Shown: positions 36,176 through 45,710, counted from the stretch's first letter. The stretch is 64,000 nt of DNA from Saprospiraceae bacterium (GCA_027488935.1 JAIYAP010000016.1:1-64000); one strand, 5' to 3'. A program made the numbers and translations. Notes: generated by a model from the sequence alone, not told the origin.

Positions 36176-36652
36176 GGGTATAGCACCTTGCTTGTTTAAT
36201 TCGCCTCCCCCCTTTCAGGTGCTTTCCAAACGCCGATCGGCTGGTAAGCACCATGCGTATTTAATTCGCCCCGATCCGTTTTCTTTTTTCCTTCCAAGGC
36301 CTAAAGCCACCATTTCCAGAACAATTCCTGCCAAAAAACGAAAGCAACCGACCTCATGCGGGATGGATCCCCATTTTTGTACCATCAAAAGAGGGCAATT
36401 ATACGGGTAAGTTATTCGGTGCATGGTGCGTGGTGTTTTTTGGAAAGCAGGAAATTGTATGAAGATAAAAAAGGGCAAACCAATAACAAACACAATTTAC
36501 AGATTGGTTTATTACGGCTGTCGCACGAGGTAACTTGTGCGGCAGTTTCTGTTTGTCTTGGAACGCCCTGCAGCAACAAGTCTAATTTTAGGGCCTTGAA
36601 GAGGGCTTGCACATTAAATAATTGTATGTTAGCAACCTTTTCTCAACTTATC
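36176..36652. other. Intergenic region without a supported gene
   Basis: Between palindrome D and the ppk1 promoter there are only overlapping frames of 72-118 codons with no recognisable protein features, no signal peptide and no good start context. GGTGCTTTCC...GGTAAGCACC at 36220-36253 is a weak inverted repeat. A decayed gene cannot be excluded. Confidence 0.4.
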
Positions 36653-36684
36653 TTGCAATATTTACCCCAAATATTGCACTTTTG
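36653..36684 (+). promoter_or_regulatory. Candidate ppk1 promoter overlapping an inverted repeat
   Basis: TTG at 36653-36655 and CACTTTTG at 36677-36684 (first base off TAnnTTTG) are 21 bp apart, giving a start near 36691 and a 29-nt leader. Between and over them lies a perfect 10-bp inverted repeat, TGCAATATTT (36654-36663) and AAATATTGCA (36669-36678). Its position fits a repressor operator; the regulator is unknown. Confidence 0.4.
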
Positions 36685-36719
36685 CGCGCCTAATGGCTAT
36701 TTAGTCCATTGAAATCTAT

Positions 36720-38773
36720 ATGACAGATCAACCCTACATTCACCGGGATATTTCCTGGTTATCGTTTAATTACCGCGTTTTGCAGGAAGCCAAGGATACG
36801 GCGGTGCCTTTGCTGGAGCGTTTGAAGTTCCTGGCCATTTATTCATCCAACCTGGATGAGTTTTTCAGGGTGCGGGTAGCCAATATTCGCAACTTGAAAA
36901 AGGTAGGTAAAAAGACCAAAGCGGAGTTGGATTTTGACCCGCGTGCCTTGTTGCGCGAAGTTCATATGATTGTAAATCGGCAACAGGAGGAAGTTTCAGA
37001 GATTTTTCAACGTCAGATTGTGCCGGAATTGCGTCGGCACAACATCAATATATTACGTCGTCTGGAGTTGAATGCAGAGCAGCGGCAGTTTGTGGAGAAT
37101 TATTTTCACAGCAATTTATTGCCGTTTGTGATGCCGGTTTTGTTGGTGAAGCATCGGATACGGCCTTTTTTGGCTACTGCGCATTTATATTTGGCGGTAC
37201 ACCTGCGTTTGCGCAAGCGTCCGTTGGCCGAAAGTGAATATGCTTTGGTGAAGATTCCTTCAGATCAATTGCCACGTTTTGTAAAATTGCCTTCTGTGCC
37301 GGGTCATCATGATCTCATCATGTTGGATGATATTGTGCGGAATTCAATTTCCTGGTTGTTTCCGGGGTATGAGGTACAAGATACCTATTCGATCAAGCTA
37401 ACGCGCGATGCGGAGTTGTACATTGACGATGAATATTCGGGTGATTTAGTTCAAAAGATTAAATCCAGCTTGCAAAAGCGACAGGTTGGTCCAGCCAGCA
37501 GGTTTGTGTACGACCGGGAGATGCCTGCGCACCTGCTCGCGCACCTGCAGGAGACGTTTGAGTTGGGTAAAAACGATATTTTGCCGGAGGGGCGTTACCA
37601 CAACAACTTCGACTTTTTCAAGTTTCCGGATTTCGAGATGTCGTATTTGAAGAATAAGGCATTGACCCCTTTGCATCACCCCACGTTGTACCATGCAGAT
37701 GATCCGTTTGCGGTAATCCAGGAAAAAGACCAAATGATGCATTTCCCGTACCAATCGTACGAAGGGGTGATCAACTTTTTTGAAAAGGCGGCGGTTGATC
37801 CGAATGTTACCCATATTAAGGTGATTCAATACCGGGTGGCGCGGCACAGTCGGATTTTGGCTGCGTTGATGGAAGCGGTAAACGCGGCAAACAGGTATCG
37901 GCTTTTGTAGAAATTAAAGCCCGGTTTGATGAGGCGGCGAATTTGGAATGGGGCGAAAAACTGGAAAAAGCGGGCGTTCGGGTGCATTATTCTTTTCCAG
38001 GCGTGAAGGTGCACTCCAAGTTATCCTTGATACGGCGGCTTGAAAACGGGGAGCCCAAGTTGTATTGCTACCTATCGACGGGCAACTTCCACGAAGAAAC
38101 GGCCAAGATTTATTGTGATTTTGGTCTGTTTACAGCCGATCCGCGGCTTACTTCAGAAGTAAGCACGGTATTTACCTTTTTGGAAAACATCAAACCGCCC
38201 AAGCAGGAGTTTTCCCATTTGTTGGTGGGTAAATTCAACTTGCGGCCGGGACTGTACAAATTGATCGACAACGAGATTGATGCTGCCAAACGTAATGAGC
38301 GTGCAGAAATGGTGATTAAGTTGAATAGTTTGGAGGATAAGGACATGATTAAGAAGTTGTACGAGGCTTCTACGGCGGGGGTGAAAATTCGTTTGATCAT
38401 ACGCGGTATTTGTTGTCTGGTGCCGGGCATTCGCGGCATGAGTGAAAATATTGAAATTATCAGTATCGTCGATCGGTTTTTGGAGCATGCGCGGGTGTTT
38501 GTTTTTCACAATGGCGGCGACGAGCGTATATTTTTGTCTAGTGCCGATTGGATGGAACGCAACCTGACCTATCGGATAGAAACTACTTTTCCAGTGTATG
38601 ATCCGGATTTGAAAACGGAGATCAAGGAAATGTTGGAATTGCAGTTGAATGACAACGTTAAAGCGCGGTATATTGATCGGTTCAATTTGAACGAGTATCG
38701 CAAGATTAGTACGGATATTCCGGTGCGTGCACAGTTGGAAACGTATTTTTATTACAAAAGAAAATTGGAATAA
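36720..38773 (+). CDS. ppk1: Polyphosphate kinase 1, split by a one-base frameshift
   Basis: PPK1 polymerises ATP gamma-phosphate into polyphosphate. Frame 1 (36720-37910) has the N-terminal domain (YIHRDISWLSFNYRVLQEAK), the head domain and the start of the catalytic domain, then hits TAG at 37908. The rest continues in another frame to 38773 with GVKVHSKLSLI (catalytic His), STGNFHEETA, LIIRGICCLVPG and the closing SSADWMERNL (second catalytic region). The expected family text NAGKQVSAFVEIKARFDE is restored by one extra G at 37886-37887 (GCGGC read as GCGGGC). Repaired length is 684 residues, normal for the family. Both halves are otherwise intact and family-like, so a sequencing error or a very recent mutation is likelier than old decay. 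Confidence 0.9.
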
Positions 38774-38838
38774 ATGGTTGGGATAGAACGTGTTAGGTGG
38801 TTTGGTGAAAATTATTTTAAAAATTTTCACCAAAATAC

Positions 38839-38870
38839 TTGTCTGATTAAACTAGGTGCTGTTATCTTTG
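38839..38870 (+). promoter_or_regulatory. Promoter of tRNA-Gly
   Basis: TTG at 38839-38841 and TATCTTTG at 38863-38870 are 21 bp apart. The predicted start near 38877 is 35 nt before the tRNA. Confidence 0.55.
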
Positions 38871-38911
38871 CCGCCGCTTAACGACAAAACAACGGTTCTG
38901 TCTTAAAAAAT

Positions 38912-38984
<73 letters not shown>

Positions 38985-38986
38985 CA

Positions 38987-39015
38987 AAAGGCCTGTAGCA
39001 ATGCAGGCCTTTTTT
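38987..39015 (+). terminator. Terminator of tRNA-Gly
   Basis: Stem AAAGGCCTG (38987-38995) with CAGGCCTTT (39004-39012) and a T-run, just after the tRNA. Confidence 0.88.
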
Positions 39016-39037
39016 ATTTTAAGCAATGTAAAGCTGC

Positions 39038-39068
39038 TTGCAAATTCAGGTTTAGTCGCCTATCTTTG
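39038..39068 (+). promoter_or_regulatory. Promoter of tRNA-Leu(UAA)
   Basis: TTG at 39038-39040 and TATCTTTG at 39061-39068 are 20 bp apart. The predicted start near 39075 is about 28 nt before the tRNA. Confidence 0.6.
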
Positions 39069-39102
39069 CAAGGTGTTCACAGTGCAAGATAAACATGAAA
39101 AA

Positions 39103-39185
39103 GCCCGGGTGGTGAAATGGTAGACACGAGGGACTTAAAATCCCTTGGCCTCACGGCCGTGCAGGTTCGAGTCCCGTCCCGGGCA
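39103..39185 (+). tRNA. tRNA-Leu (anticodon UAA)
   Basis: An 83-nt cloverleaf with acceptor GCCCGGG/CCCGGGC, D-loop GGTGAAATGGTAGACAC, anticodon stem AGGGA/TCCCT with loop CTTAAAA, a long variable arm (TGGCCTCACGGCCG), and T-arm GCAGGTTCGAGTCCCGT. The discriminator is A at 39185; CCA is not encoded. It reads UUA (and UUG by wobble). Confidence 0.96.
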
Positions 39186-39204
39186 CTTTTCAAACAAAGA
39201 AAAT

Positions 39205-39240
39205 AGCGTCATCCCGATATTTCGGTGATGGCGCTTTTGT
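39205..39240 (+). terminator. Terminator of tRNA-Leu(UAA)
   Basis: Stem AGCGTCATC (39205-39213) with GATGGCGCT (39227-39235, one wobble), an inner CCGA/TCGG stem, then TTTTGTTTTTG. Confidence 0.75.
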
Positions 39241-39477
39241 TTTTGGCCTAGTTTCATTCTGGCTTATATCTGACGAAATTGCATATTGATTTCCAGGATT
39301 CTGTCATGTAGGGCTTTGTGGCCCAGTTTTTGGTTAGGGCATGATGAACAAGTATCTTCGAATGTTCCTGGCTTAAGAAACCAAAATCAGGATCGTTTCT
39401 ACCAATTCCCGAAGAAAATCTACCGATTCCCGAAAATTTAGCACAAATTCAGTTGCCTGTTTTATATTTGAACGTCC

Positions 39478-40929
39478 ATGTGGCTGACAAGCATGTTTGC
39501 AAATCCATTAATCAAACGCTTTATAGACAACCATCTCTGGTGGATTGTTCAGGCTATAGCGTATGCGGTTTTTGCATTTATGATTGGCAAATTGATTGGT
39601 AAGGGCGGCATGATGGTTGCGATTGTACTGATTGCGATTCCGATCGTAATTTTTTTTCTGGCATTTCTGTTGATGAATCCGGGGGCCGCATTGGATGGTT
39701 CGATGATTGTGGGTTTTTTCTCGGCGGGCATTACCCGGTATGTTGTAGCGCCTTGGGGATTAGCGATGGATGGGTTTTTATTTATAGGCTGGCTCGCCCT
39801 GTTTTTTAAAAAATTCAGGGATACCGATTGGTCGCCTTTAAGAAATGACGTGATGATGGTGGCGATGGTGTGGTATGGGCTGGTTATCCTGGAGCTGGCC
39901 AATCCGGAGATGAATGGGGTAGAGTGTTGGTTTTATGCGATGCGGGGGAATGGATTTTACCAGGTATTGTCGTTTGGGCTGGTATTTATGTTATACCGAG
40001 AGCAGCGTTACTTGGACCGTTTTTTGAGTTGGACCATCATTTTATCGCTCATTGGAACGGCTTGGGGGTTTCGGCAGATGATTACCGGGGTGGATGAGGC
40101 AGAAGCGAAATGGCTGTATGTAGATGGTTTTGCGCTCACGCATATGTTGGCTGGCGTATTGCGCGTATTTTCGTTTTATTCGGATGCTGGGCAGTTTGGT
40201 GCATCCCAGGCGCATGTTTTTGTGGTGTGTGCGATTATCGCGTTGGGGCCGGTATCTACCAAACAACGCATTTGGTACGGAACAGGGGCCATATTTTGTT
40301 TCATTGGTTTTGCGGTATCGGGTACGCGGGGGGCCTTGGCAGTGCCTGCATTGGGAGCGGTGACCTATTTGGTGGTGAGTAAGAACTTTAAAATCTTGAT
40401 ATTAGGCCTGGCCATGTTGGGCAGTGTGTTTTATGTGTTAAAATACACCAAAGCCTTTCAAAGTGTAGAGCAGGTAAAGCGGATGCGGACGGCCATGGAC
40501 CCGGAAGATGCGTCTTTTCAGGTGCGGTTGAAAAATCAGCGCACTTTTGCCCGCCACTTGGCTACCCGACCTTTTGGGGGGGGTATTGGGGCGGCAGGTT
40601 ATTGGGGTTTTCGCTTTAAACCAAACAGTTTGCTGGCGAATACGGCCACAGACAGTTATTATGTGAAAATATGGGCAGAGACCGGCATTATCGGGATTTG
40701 TTTGCATTTGTTTATGTTCGGGTGGTTCGTTGGAAAAGGAGGTCAGGTCGTCTGGAACCTCAAGGACCCCGTACTTCGGGTTAAAATTGCCGGTTTGTAT
40801 AGCGGTATGACGGGTATCATGTTTGCCAGTTACGGCAACCAGGTGTACAGTCAGTTACCAACCGGTATTTTGATGGGTATCAGTATCCCCTTGATATTCA
40901 TGGCACCGCATTTCGACAAACACAATTGA
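39478..40929 (+). CDS. O-antigen ligase/polymerase family membrane protein
   Basis: This 483-residue protein has about twelve hydrophobic helices and a large loop before the last helices with RPFGGGIGAAGYWGFRFKP, the type of periplasmic loop found in WaaL/Wzy (O-antigen ligase family) proteins. It should either ligate or polymerise lipid-linked glycan on the periplasmic side. A TATATTTG at 39463-39470 would start transcription almost at the ATG, so translation may instead begin at Met6 (39493, MFANPL). It opens a same-strand polysaccharide cluster that runs to 50558. Confidence 0.85.
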   Translation: MWLTSMFANPLIKRFIDNHLWWIVQAIAYAVFAFMIGKLIGKGGMMVAIVLIAIPIVIFFLAFLLMNPGAALDGSMIVGFFSAGITRYVVAPWGLAMDGFLFIGWLALFFKKFRDTDWSPLRNDVMMVAMVWYGLVILELANPEMNGVECWFYAMRGNGFYQVLSFGLVFMLYREQRYLDRFLSWTIILSLIGTAWGFRQMITGVDEAEAKWLYVDGFALTHMLAGVLRVFSFYSDAGQFGASQAHVFVVCAIIALGPVSTKQRIWYGTGAIFCFIGFAVSGTRGALAVPALGAVTYLVVSKNFKILILGLAMLGSVFYVLKYTKAFQSVEQVKRMRTAMDPEDASFQVRLKNQRTFARHLATRPFGGGIGAAGYWGFRFKPNSLLANTATDSYYVKIWAETGIIGICLHLFMFGWFVGKGGQVVWNLKDPVLRVKIAGLYSGMTGIMFASYGNQVYSQLPTGILMGISIPLIFMAPHFDKHN

Positions 40930-41003
40930 TTTAAAGTGCTGATTTTCAGTTTTTTATAGTTTATGGATTTCCATAAACAGTAAATCCTTATGCTTCATTT
41001 ATT

Positions 41004-42284
41004 ATGACAACGTTTGTATTGGTACTCAATTTACTCCTCCTGCTTTATTTGGGCTGGGGAGCGCTTTACCAGTTGACCTTTGCGGTGGCGGGTATTTTTT
41101 ATCGTCCGGTGAAGGTAATTCCAACCCCTTTAGACAGCCATTTGGGCGATTTTCTGAAGATCAAAGTTTTTATTCCGGCCTATCGGGAAGATGTTGTAAT
41201 CCTGCACACGGCAGGAGAAGCACTCAAGCAACAATACCCGCACGCACAATATCGGGTGGAGGTCATAGCCGATCAATTGCAGCCGGAAACCCTTCAAAAG
41301 TTGCGCGCATTGCCCGTTGGGGTTACAGAAGTACATTTTGAAAAGAGCACCAAGAGCAAGGCGCTGAATGTTGCCTTGCATACATCGACCAACGATGTGC
41401 ACAACATAAATTTTGAACAGGGGGCCGCTGCCGGTGTAGGAAGCGCAGGCAGCCCCCCTCCTTTTTTTGAACCGGATATTGCGGTGATCCTGGATGCGGA
41501 TAATGTGATGGCGCCTGATTTTTTACAACGGGTCAACCATCATTTTCACCAGGGCGTACGCGTGTTACAAGGGCAGCGAGCCGCTAAAAACCAGCAAACA
41601 GGCATGGCTTTATTGGATGCTGCGAGTGAATCGGCCAACAACCATATCCTTTGTCGCGGCCATCGCGTATTGGGTTTGTCTGCTCGGTTAGCAGGCAGTG
41701 GCATGGCCTTTGAGTACGCATTTTTCAAAAAAGCCATGTCGGGCATTGATGTGGTGGGAGGTTTTGACAAGGCCCTGGAGTTGTACTGCACAGAAAATGG
41801 CGTAAAAATAGCCTACGACGAGCTGGCCATCGTGTACGATGAAAAAGTGAGTGCTTCGGCTTCTTTTGCGCGTCAGAGAAGTCGTTGGATTGCTGCGCAA
41901 TTCGATTTTGCAAAACAGAATCTGCCCAAAAGTATTCCGGCGCTTTTGCGCGGCAACGTAGATTTTTTCAATAAATCGATTCAAATGGCGCTTCCGCCGC
42001 GTTTGTTGTTGCCTGGTTTATTGTTTATCGGTATGATCCTGAACGCAATGGCTGGATCTATTTGGGTGTGGGGCTGGGCTTTTGCTTTGGTGGCCAATGT
42101 GTTGAGTTATGCCATTGCCTTGCCGGGCTTTGTATTTGCTTATAAAAACATGCATTTGTGGTTGCAAATACCGGTTGCGTTTTGGGCAACCATTCGGGCG
42201 ATGATGCGCATGAAAGAGGCGCGCAAAAAATTCATTGTCACGCCCAAAACCGTCATTCATACCAATCCGGAGCAGCCGGTTTGA
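41004..42284 (+). CDS. Family 2 glycosyltransferase, membrane-anchored
   Basis: This 426-residue GT2 enzyme has an N-terminal helix (LVLNLLLLLYLGWGALYQLT), a GT-A catalytic domain and C-terminal helices (from about 330). Catalytic motifs are VFIPAYRED, AVILDADNVM (DxD) and RQRSRWI (QxxRW), as in processive or polyprenyl-linked GT2 enzymes. Between the nucleotide-binding half and the DxD lies an extra stretch of ~22 residues (INFEQGAAAGVGSAGSPPPF) that is low-complexity and encoded by GC-rich sequence; it looks like an insertion kept in frame. Product is unknown. Confidence 0.88.
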   Translation: MTTFVLVLNLLLLLYLGWGALYQLTFAVAGIFYRPVKVIPTPLDSHLGDFLKIKVFIPAYREDVVILHTAGEALKQQYPHAQYRVEVIADQLQPETLQKLRALPVGVTEVHFEKSTKSKALNVALHTSTNDVHNINFEQGAAAGVGSAGSPPPFFEPDIAVILDADNVMAPDFLQRVNHHFHQGVRVLQGQRAAKNQQTGMALLDAASESANNHILCRGHRVLGLSARLAGSGMAFEYAFFKKAMSGIDVVGGFDKALELYCTENGVKIAYDELAIVYDEKVSASASFARQRSRWIAAQFDFAKQNLPKSIPALLRGNVDFFNKSIQMALPPRLLLPGLLFIGMILNAMAGSIWVWGWAFALVANVLSYAIALPGFVFAYKNMHLWLQIPVAFWATIRAMMRMKEARKKFIVTPKTVIHTNPEQPV

Positions 42285-42323
42285 TTTTCTAACACAAAAT
42301 ATTCGCTTTAAAATCAGTTCGTT

Positions 42324-42461
42324 ATGGGAGAAGGAATGCCTTGGAACATTATCATGATTTTTTTTGTGCTGGGTGCTTTATTGGGTGTCAATGCCGGAAA
42401 AAATGAATTGATTCGGCGCGATGCCATCCCCAAAAAAGATGGGGAGCAACCTTACGATTAA
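42324..42461 (+). CDS. 45-residue single-helix membrane protein
   Basis: A small frame between the GT2 and GT4 genes encodes MGEGMPWNIIMIFFVLGALL, then GVNAGKNELIRRDAIPKKDG and EQPYD. It has one membrane helix and a charged cytosolic tail. It sits 39 bp after GT2 and 17 bp before GT4 on the same strand, so it is probably cotranscribed. It may be a small partner of a membrane glycosyltransferase, but no family is recognised. Confidence 0.6.
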   Translation: MGEGMPWNIIMIFFVLGALLGVNAGKNELIRRDAIPKKDGEQPYD

Positions 42462-42478
42462 TCGACAATTGCTTTAAC

Positions 42479-43693
42479 ATGAAAATTCTGTTTATCTGCA
42501 AAGCCCTTCCGCCCGAGGTTTCCGGTGGTATTCAAACCCATACCTGGAAACTGTCGGAATGGCTGCAAAAGCTTGGCAATGAGGTGCATATCCTTACATC
42601 GGGCCGATTTTTAGGTTCCGAGCAGCGTGAAATGCGGGAAGGCATTCAATTAATTCGGCTCCCTTATTTTCCGGGGCGCAAGTTGCCTTTTTTGTCCAAA
42701 TGGGCCGAAGAATGGGCGTTTAGTGTAGCCACCCAAGCCTGGCTAAAACGGAACGCAGCCGGGTATGACATCGTGCATGTGCAGGGCCGCAGTGGTTTTG
42801 CTTTTCCGGGTTGTCAGGTACAAGTCCCGGTTGTTACCACTTTTCACGGGCTCATTGGCGTTGAAAACTACCGGGCTACACAGGGCGTAAAAGGCAGTTG
42901 GTCGGATCGTTACCATGAACGTTGGGCAACCAAACTGGAGCACCGCGCTTTGCACCATTCGGACGCGAATATTGTGGTGAGCCAGGAAATGCGCGATGAG
43001 TTGGACCGTATTCATCCGACCGATGCGACCCCGATTTACATCATTCCAAATGGAGTAGATGTGCCTAAATTGCCCGAAACGGCCCCGGATGTGCGTTTTA
43101 ACACCTTATTGTTTATTGGTCGCATTGTACCGATCAAAGGTGTTTTTGCTTTAATTGAAGCCATGCAGCAAGTGCATGCATCCATTCGCCTGGTGATGAT
43201 TGGTGCGGGTGCGAGCAGGCCCGAGTTGGAGAAAATAATTGCCGCAACAGGTTTGAAGGACCGTGTGCATTTTACGGGCGTATTGGATCAGGCGGGTGTA
43301 TTTGGGTGGATTCAGCAGTCCTTTGCGCTGGTATTGCCATCGCGGCATGAGTCGCAGGGCATCGTATTGTTAGAGGCCAATGCTTGTAAAAAACCGGTGA
43401 TTGCCTCGCGTATTGACGGCATTACCGAAGTTGTGACGCATGGTGAAAACGGATTATTGACCACGATGGATGTTCCCAGTGAATTGGCTGGGCATATCAA
43501 CTGGATGTATGATCATCCGGCAGAGGCTGCACAAATGGGGCAACGCGGTCAGGAAATTGTAAAAGCCAAGTTTTCCTGGGAAAAAATCGCTTTAGAAACG
43601 ATCGCTTTGTACACACGGCTGATTCGGACCAAGCAAAAAGCAGGTCAGGTGTCTGGCAAACCAGTTGTAAATGATTTAAAACCAGTTGTTTAA
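42479..43693 (+). CDS. Family 4 glycosyltransferase
   Basis: This 404-residue GT-B fold enzyme has an N-terminal domain starting ICKALPPEVSGGIQTHTWKL with the Gly-rich acceptor loop, and a C-terminal donor domain with LLFIGRIVPIKG and the E-x7-E motif (SRHESQGIVLLEANACKKP), all as in GT4. It is a retaining enzyme using a nucleotide sugar. It lies between the small membrane protein and the flippase in the polysaccharide cluster. Confidence 0.93.
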   Translation: MKILFICKALPPEVSGGIQTHTWKLSEWLQKLGNEVHILTSGRFLGSEQREMREGIQLIRLPYFPGRKLPFLSKWAEEWAFSVATQAWLKRNAAGYDIVHVQGRSGFAFPGCQVQVPVVTTFHGLIGVENYRATQGVKGSWSDRYHERWATKLEHRALHHSDANIVVSQEMRDELDRIHPTDATPIYIIPNGVDVPKLPETAPDVRFNTLLFIGRIVPIKGVFALIEAMQQVHASIRLVMIGAGASRPELEKIIAATGLKDRVHFTGVLDQAGVFGWIQQSFALVLPSRHESQGIVLLEANACKKPVIASRIDGITEVVTHGENGLLTTMDVPSELAGHINWMYDHPAEAAQMGQRGQEIVKAKFSWEKIALETIALYTRLIRTKQKAGQVSGKPVVNDLKPVV

Positions 43694-43726
43694 GCAGTGC
43701 GTTAGCAACAAGACGGACAAAAGAAC

Positions 43727-45049
43727 ATGAAGTTAGGAGCAATTCAGAAATTGGTGCAAAAAGTGATGGGCAACCATGCGCTGATGGCGAGTTTGGTACA
43801 ACAAGCATTTGCCGTACTTCAGTTTGTGGTAGCGGCACGTTGTCTTACGCCCGATGCGTTGGGCAGTTGGGCCATGTTTTTGACCTTAATTTCGTTTATT
43901 GAAATGGCGCGGGTAGGGTTAATTCAGGCGGCATTGGTCAATTTTTTTGCCAAGCATGCAGTTTCCGAGCAGTCCATAATCGGAGGGTCGGCCCTGGGTT
44001 TGAGTTTAATTTTTAGTGTGGGCTCGTCGGTGATTTTGGCCCTGATTGGCTTCGCGCTGCGTCAGGTATGGCTGTTGCCCGAATTGCCGGGCTTATTGGG
44101 CAGTTATATCGGTATTGGCGTACTGATTGCGATATTAAGGTGGTTTGATGCGGTACAAATGGCGCGCATGGAGTTTGCCGGTATTTTGCGCGGCAGTTGG
44201 ATCTTCGGCATTTCGTATTTAGCGTTTGCCTTGACCTATTTTTTTGTGTACAGCGGCCTTACACCCTGGGTATTGTTGATGCTGCAGGTGCCCGCGTTTG
44301 TATGTACGATTTTGTTGCGTAAAAACAGCATAATCAGGGCTTTGATGGCGATTCGGGTGCGTTGGGATTGGATTCGACAGATTTGGCAGTATGGTCGATT
44401 TGGGTTGGGGACCAATTTGAGTTCGATGTTGTTTCAGCGGGTGGATGTATTGTTGTTAGGGGCTGTGGCGACACCTGCGGCTTTGGCGGCCTACAACATA
44501 GCGACCCGTTTGATTACCTGGCTAGATTTGCCCTTAAATGCGGTATCACAGTCTATATTTCCAAAAATTGCAGCGGAGTATTATTCGAAAGGCATGGCGG
44601 CGATGACCCAAAAATGTGAAGAAGCGACCGCACAATTATTATCTATTGCGATTCCACTGACCTTGGGTACGTTCATTGGAGCAGAACTCCTGGTGTATAT
44701 GCTGGCGGGCGACCGATATCCGGAGGCGGCTACGTTTTTGCGGATATTGGTCCTCGCTGGGCTTGCGAAGCCTTGGGGGCGGTTGTTGGGCTTGGCCTTA
44801 GATGCATCGGGTCAGCCCCAATGGAATTTCAGGATGGTGAATTTCAGTTTAATTGTAAATTTGGTCCTACTGTGGGTGATGGTACGTTGGATGGGGGTGA
44901 CTGGTGCGGCACTTGCGTCCACGTTGGGTATTTTTATTACCACCATTTCGGGGCGATTGTACTTTTTGCGGCGTATACCGATGAGTGGGGTTCGTACCCT
45001 ACATGCGGTATGGCGGTATTACAAGGGGTTCGGAACAGCGTTGCGCTAA
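43727..45049 (+). CDS. Polysaccharide flippase (Wzx/MVF-like)
   Basis: This 440-residue protein has about twelve to fourteen hydrophobic helices and fits the oligosaccharide flippase family (PST/Wzx). The N-terminal AVLQFVVAARCLTPDALGSW and the mid segment RVDVLLLGAVATPAALAAYN, then DLPLNAVSQSIFPKIAAEY, are characteristic. It should move lipid-linked glycan units to the periplasmic side, upstream of the ligase/polymerase. It follows the GT4 gene by 33 bp, and its downstream gap of 121 bp separates it from the signalling genes. Confidence 0.9.
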   Translation: MKLGAIQKLVQKVMGNHALMASLVQQAFAVLQFVVAARCLTPDALGSWAMFLTLISFIEMARVGLIQAALVNFFAKHAVSEQSIIGGSALGLSLIFSVGSSVILALIGFALRQVWLLPELPGLLGSYIGIGVLIAILRWFDAVQMARMEFAGILRGSWIFGISYLAFALTYFFVYSGLTPWVLLMLQVPAFVCTILLRKNSIIRALMAIRVRWDWIRQIWQYGRFGLGTNLSSMLFQRVDVLLLGAVATPAALAAYNIATRLITWLDLPLNAVSQSIFPKIAAEYYSKGMAAMTQKCEEATAQLLSIAIPLTLGTFIGAELLVYMLAGDRYPEAATFLRILVLAGLAKPWGRLLGLALDASGQPQWNFRMVNFSLIVNLVLLWVMVRWMGVTGAALASTLGIFITTISGRLYFLRRIPMSGVRTLHAVWRYYKGFGTALR

Positions 45050-45170
45050 AGAAAATTCATGTAGTCGGCGTATAAAAAAATGTAAAAATCGGTGTTGTTA
45101 CATCTTTTGGCGCTTTATTTGTTAATATAACAAAACATCAACGTTTGGCATTCTTTAACACGCGCATTTT

Positions 45171-45710
45171 ATGAAAGGTATCGTATTTACCGAGTTTTTA
45201 AACTTGGTGGAGGCTAAATTTGGCTACGAAATGGTAGACCAGATCATAACTGAAAGTAATTTACCTTCCAAGGGTATTTATACGAACATTGGCACCTACG
45301 AACATTCCGAGATAGTTCAATTGGTCACTGCTTTAAGTAAGCACACGAACATCCCCGTTCCAGATTTGTTAAAAATATATGGTATCCATTTTTTTCCAAT
45401 TTTGGGCAATGGTTACAGCCATTTTTTGACTGGGGTAAAAAGCGGGTTTGAGCTGTTAGAAAGTATTGAACATTACATTCATGTTGAGGTGATCAAATTG
45501 TATCCGGATGCAGAGTTGCCTCGTTTTGAAAACAGGCGCTTATCACCCAATGTTTTGGAAATGATTTACCATTCAAAGCGCAAGATGGCCGATTTTGCGG
45601 AAGGTTTGATGCGTTCCGCTTTTGATCATTTTGGAGAAAAAGTTGAAATTGAGCGCGAAAATTTGGAGGCAGATGGTTCGAGTGTGCGGTTTACCATCAC
45701 CCAAATATAG
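45171..45710 (+). CDS. H-NOX haem nitric-oxide/oxygen sensor
   Basis: This 179-residue protein is a stand-alone H-NOX domain, the bacterial relative of the sensor domain of soluble guanylate cyclase. It starts with the family MKGIVFTEFLNLVE. The proximal haem ligand is His104 in IHVEVIKLYPDAELPRF, spaced from YP exactly as in guanylate cyclase beta-1. The haem-propionate motif YxSxR is YHSKR at 133-137. Bacterial H-NOX proteins bind NO and regulate a neighbouring kinase or cyclase. Here a hybrid histidine kinase starts 23 bp (ATG) after its stop. The absence of an obvious distal-pocket Tyr favours NO over O2 sensing, but this is only an inference. Confidence 0.93.
   Translation: MKGIVFTEFLNLVEAKFGYEMVDQIITESNLPSKGIYTNIGTYEHSEIVQLVTALSKHTNIPVPDLLKIYGIHFFPILGNGYSHFLTGVKSGFELLESIEHYIHVEVIKLYPDAELPRFENRRLSPNVLEMIYHSKRKMADFAEGLMRSAFDHFGEKVEIERENLEADGSSVRFTITQI

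Noticed and set aside
36356-36712. 118-codon plus-strand frame before ppk1
   Set aside because: It runs through the ppk1 promoter, is Cys-rich in a random way and has no recognisable start signal or domain.
37880-37912. Programmed frameshift in ppk1
   Set aside because: No classical slippery heptamer with a downstream hairpin is evident, and PPK1 is not known to use recoding; error or mutation is simpler.
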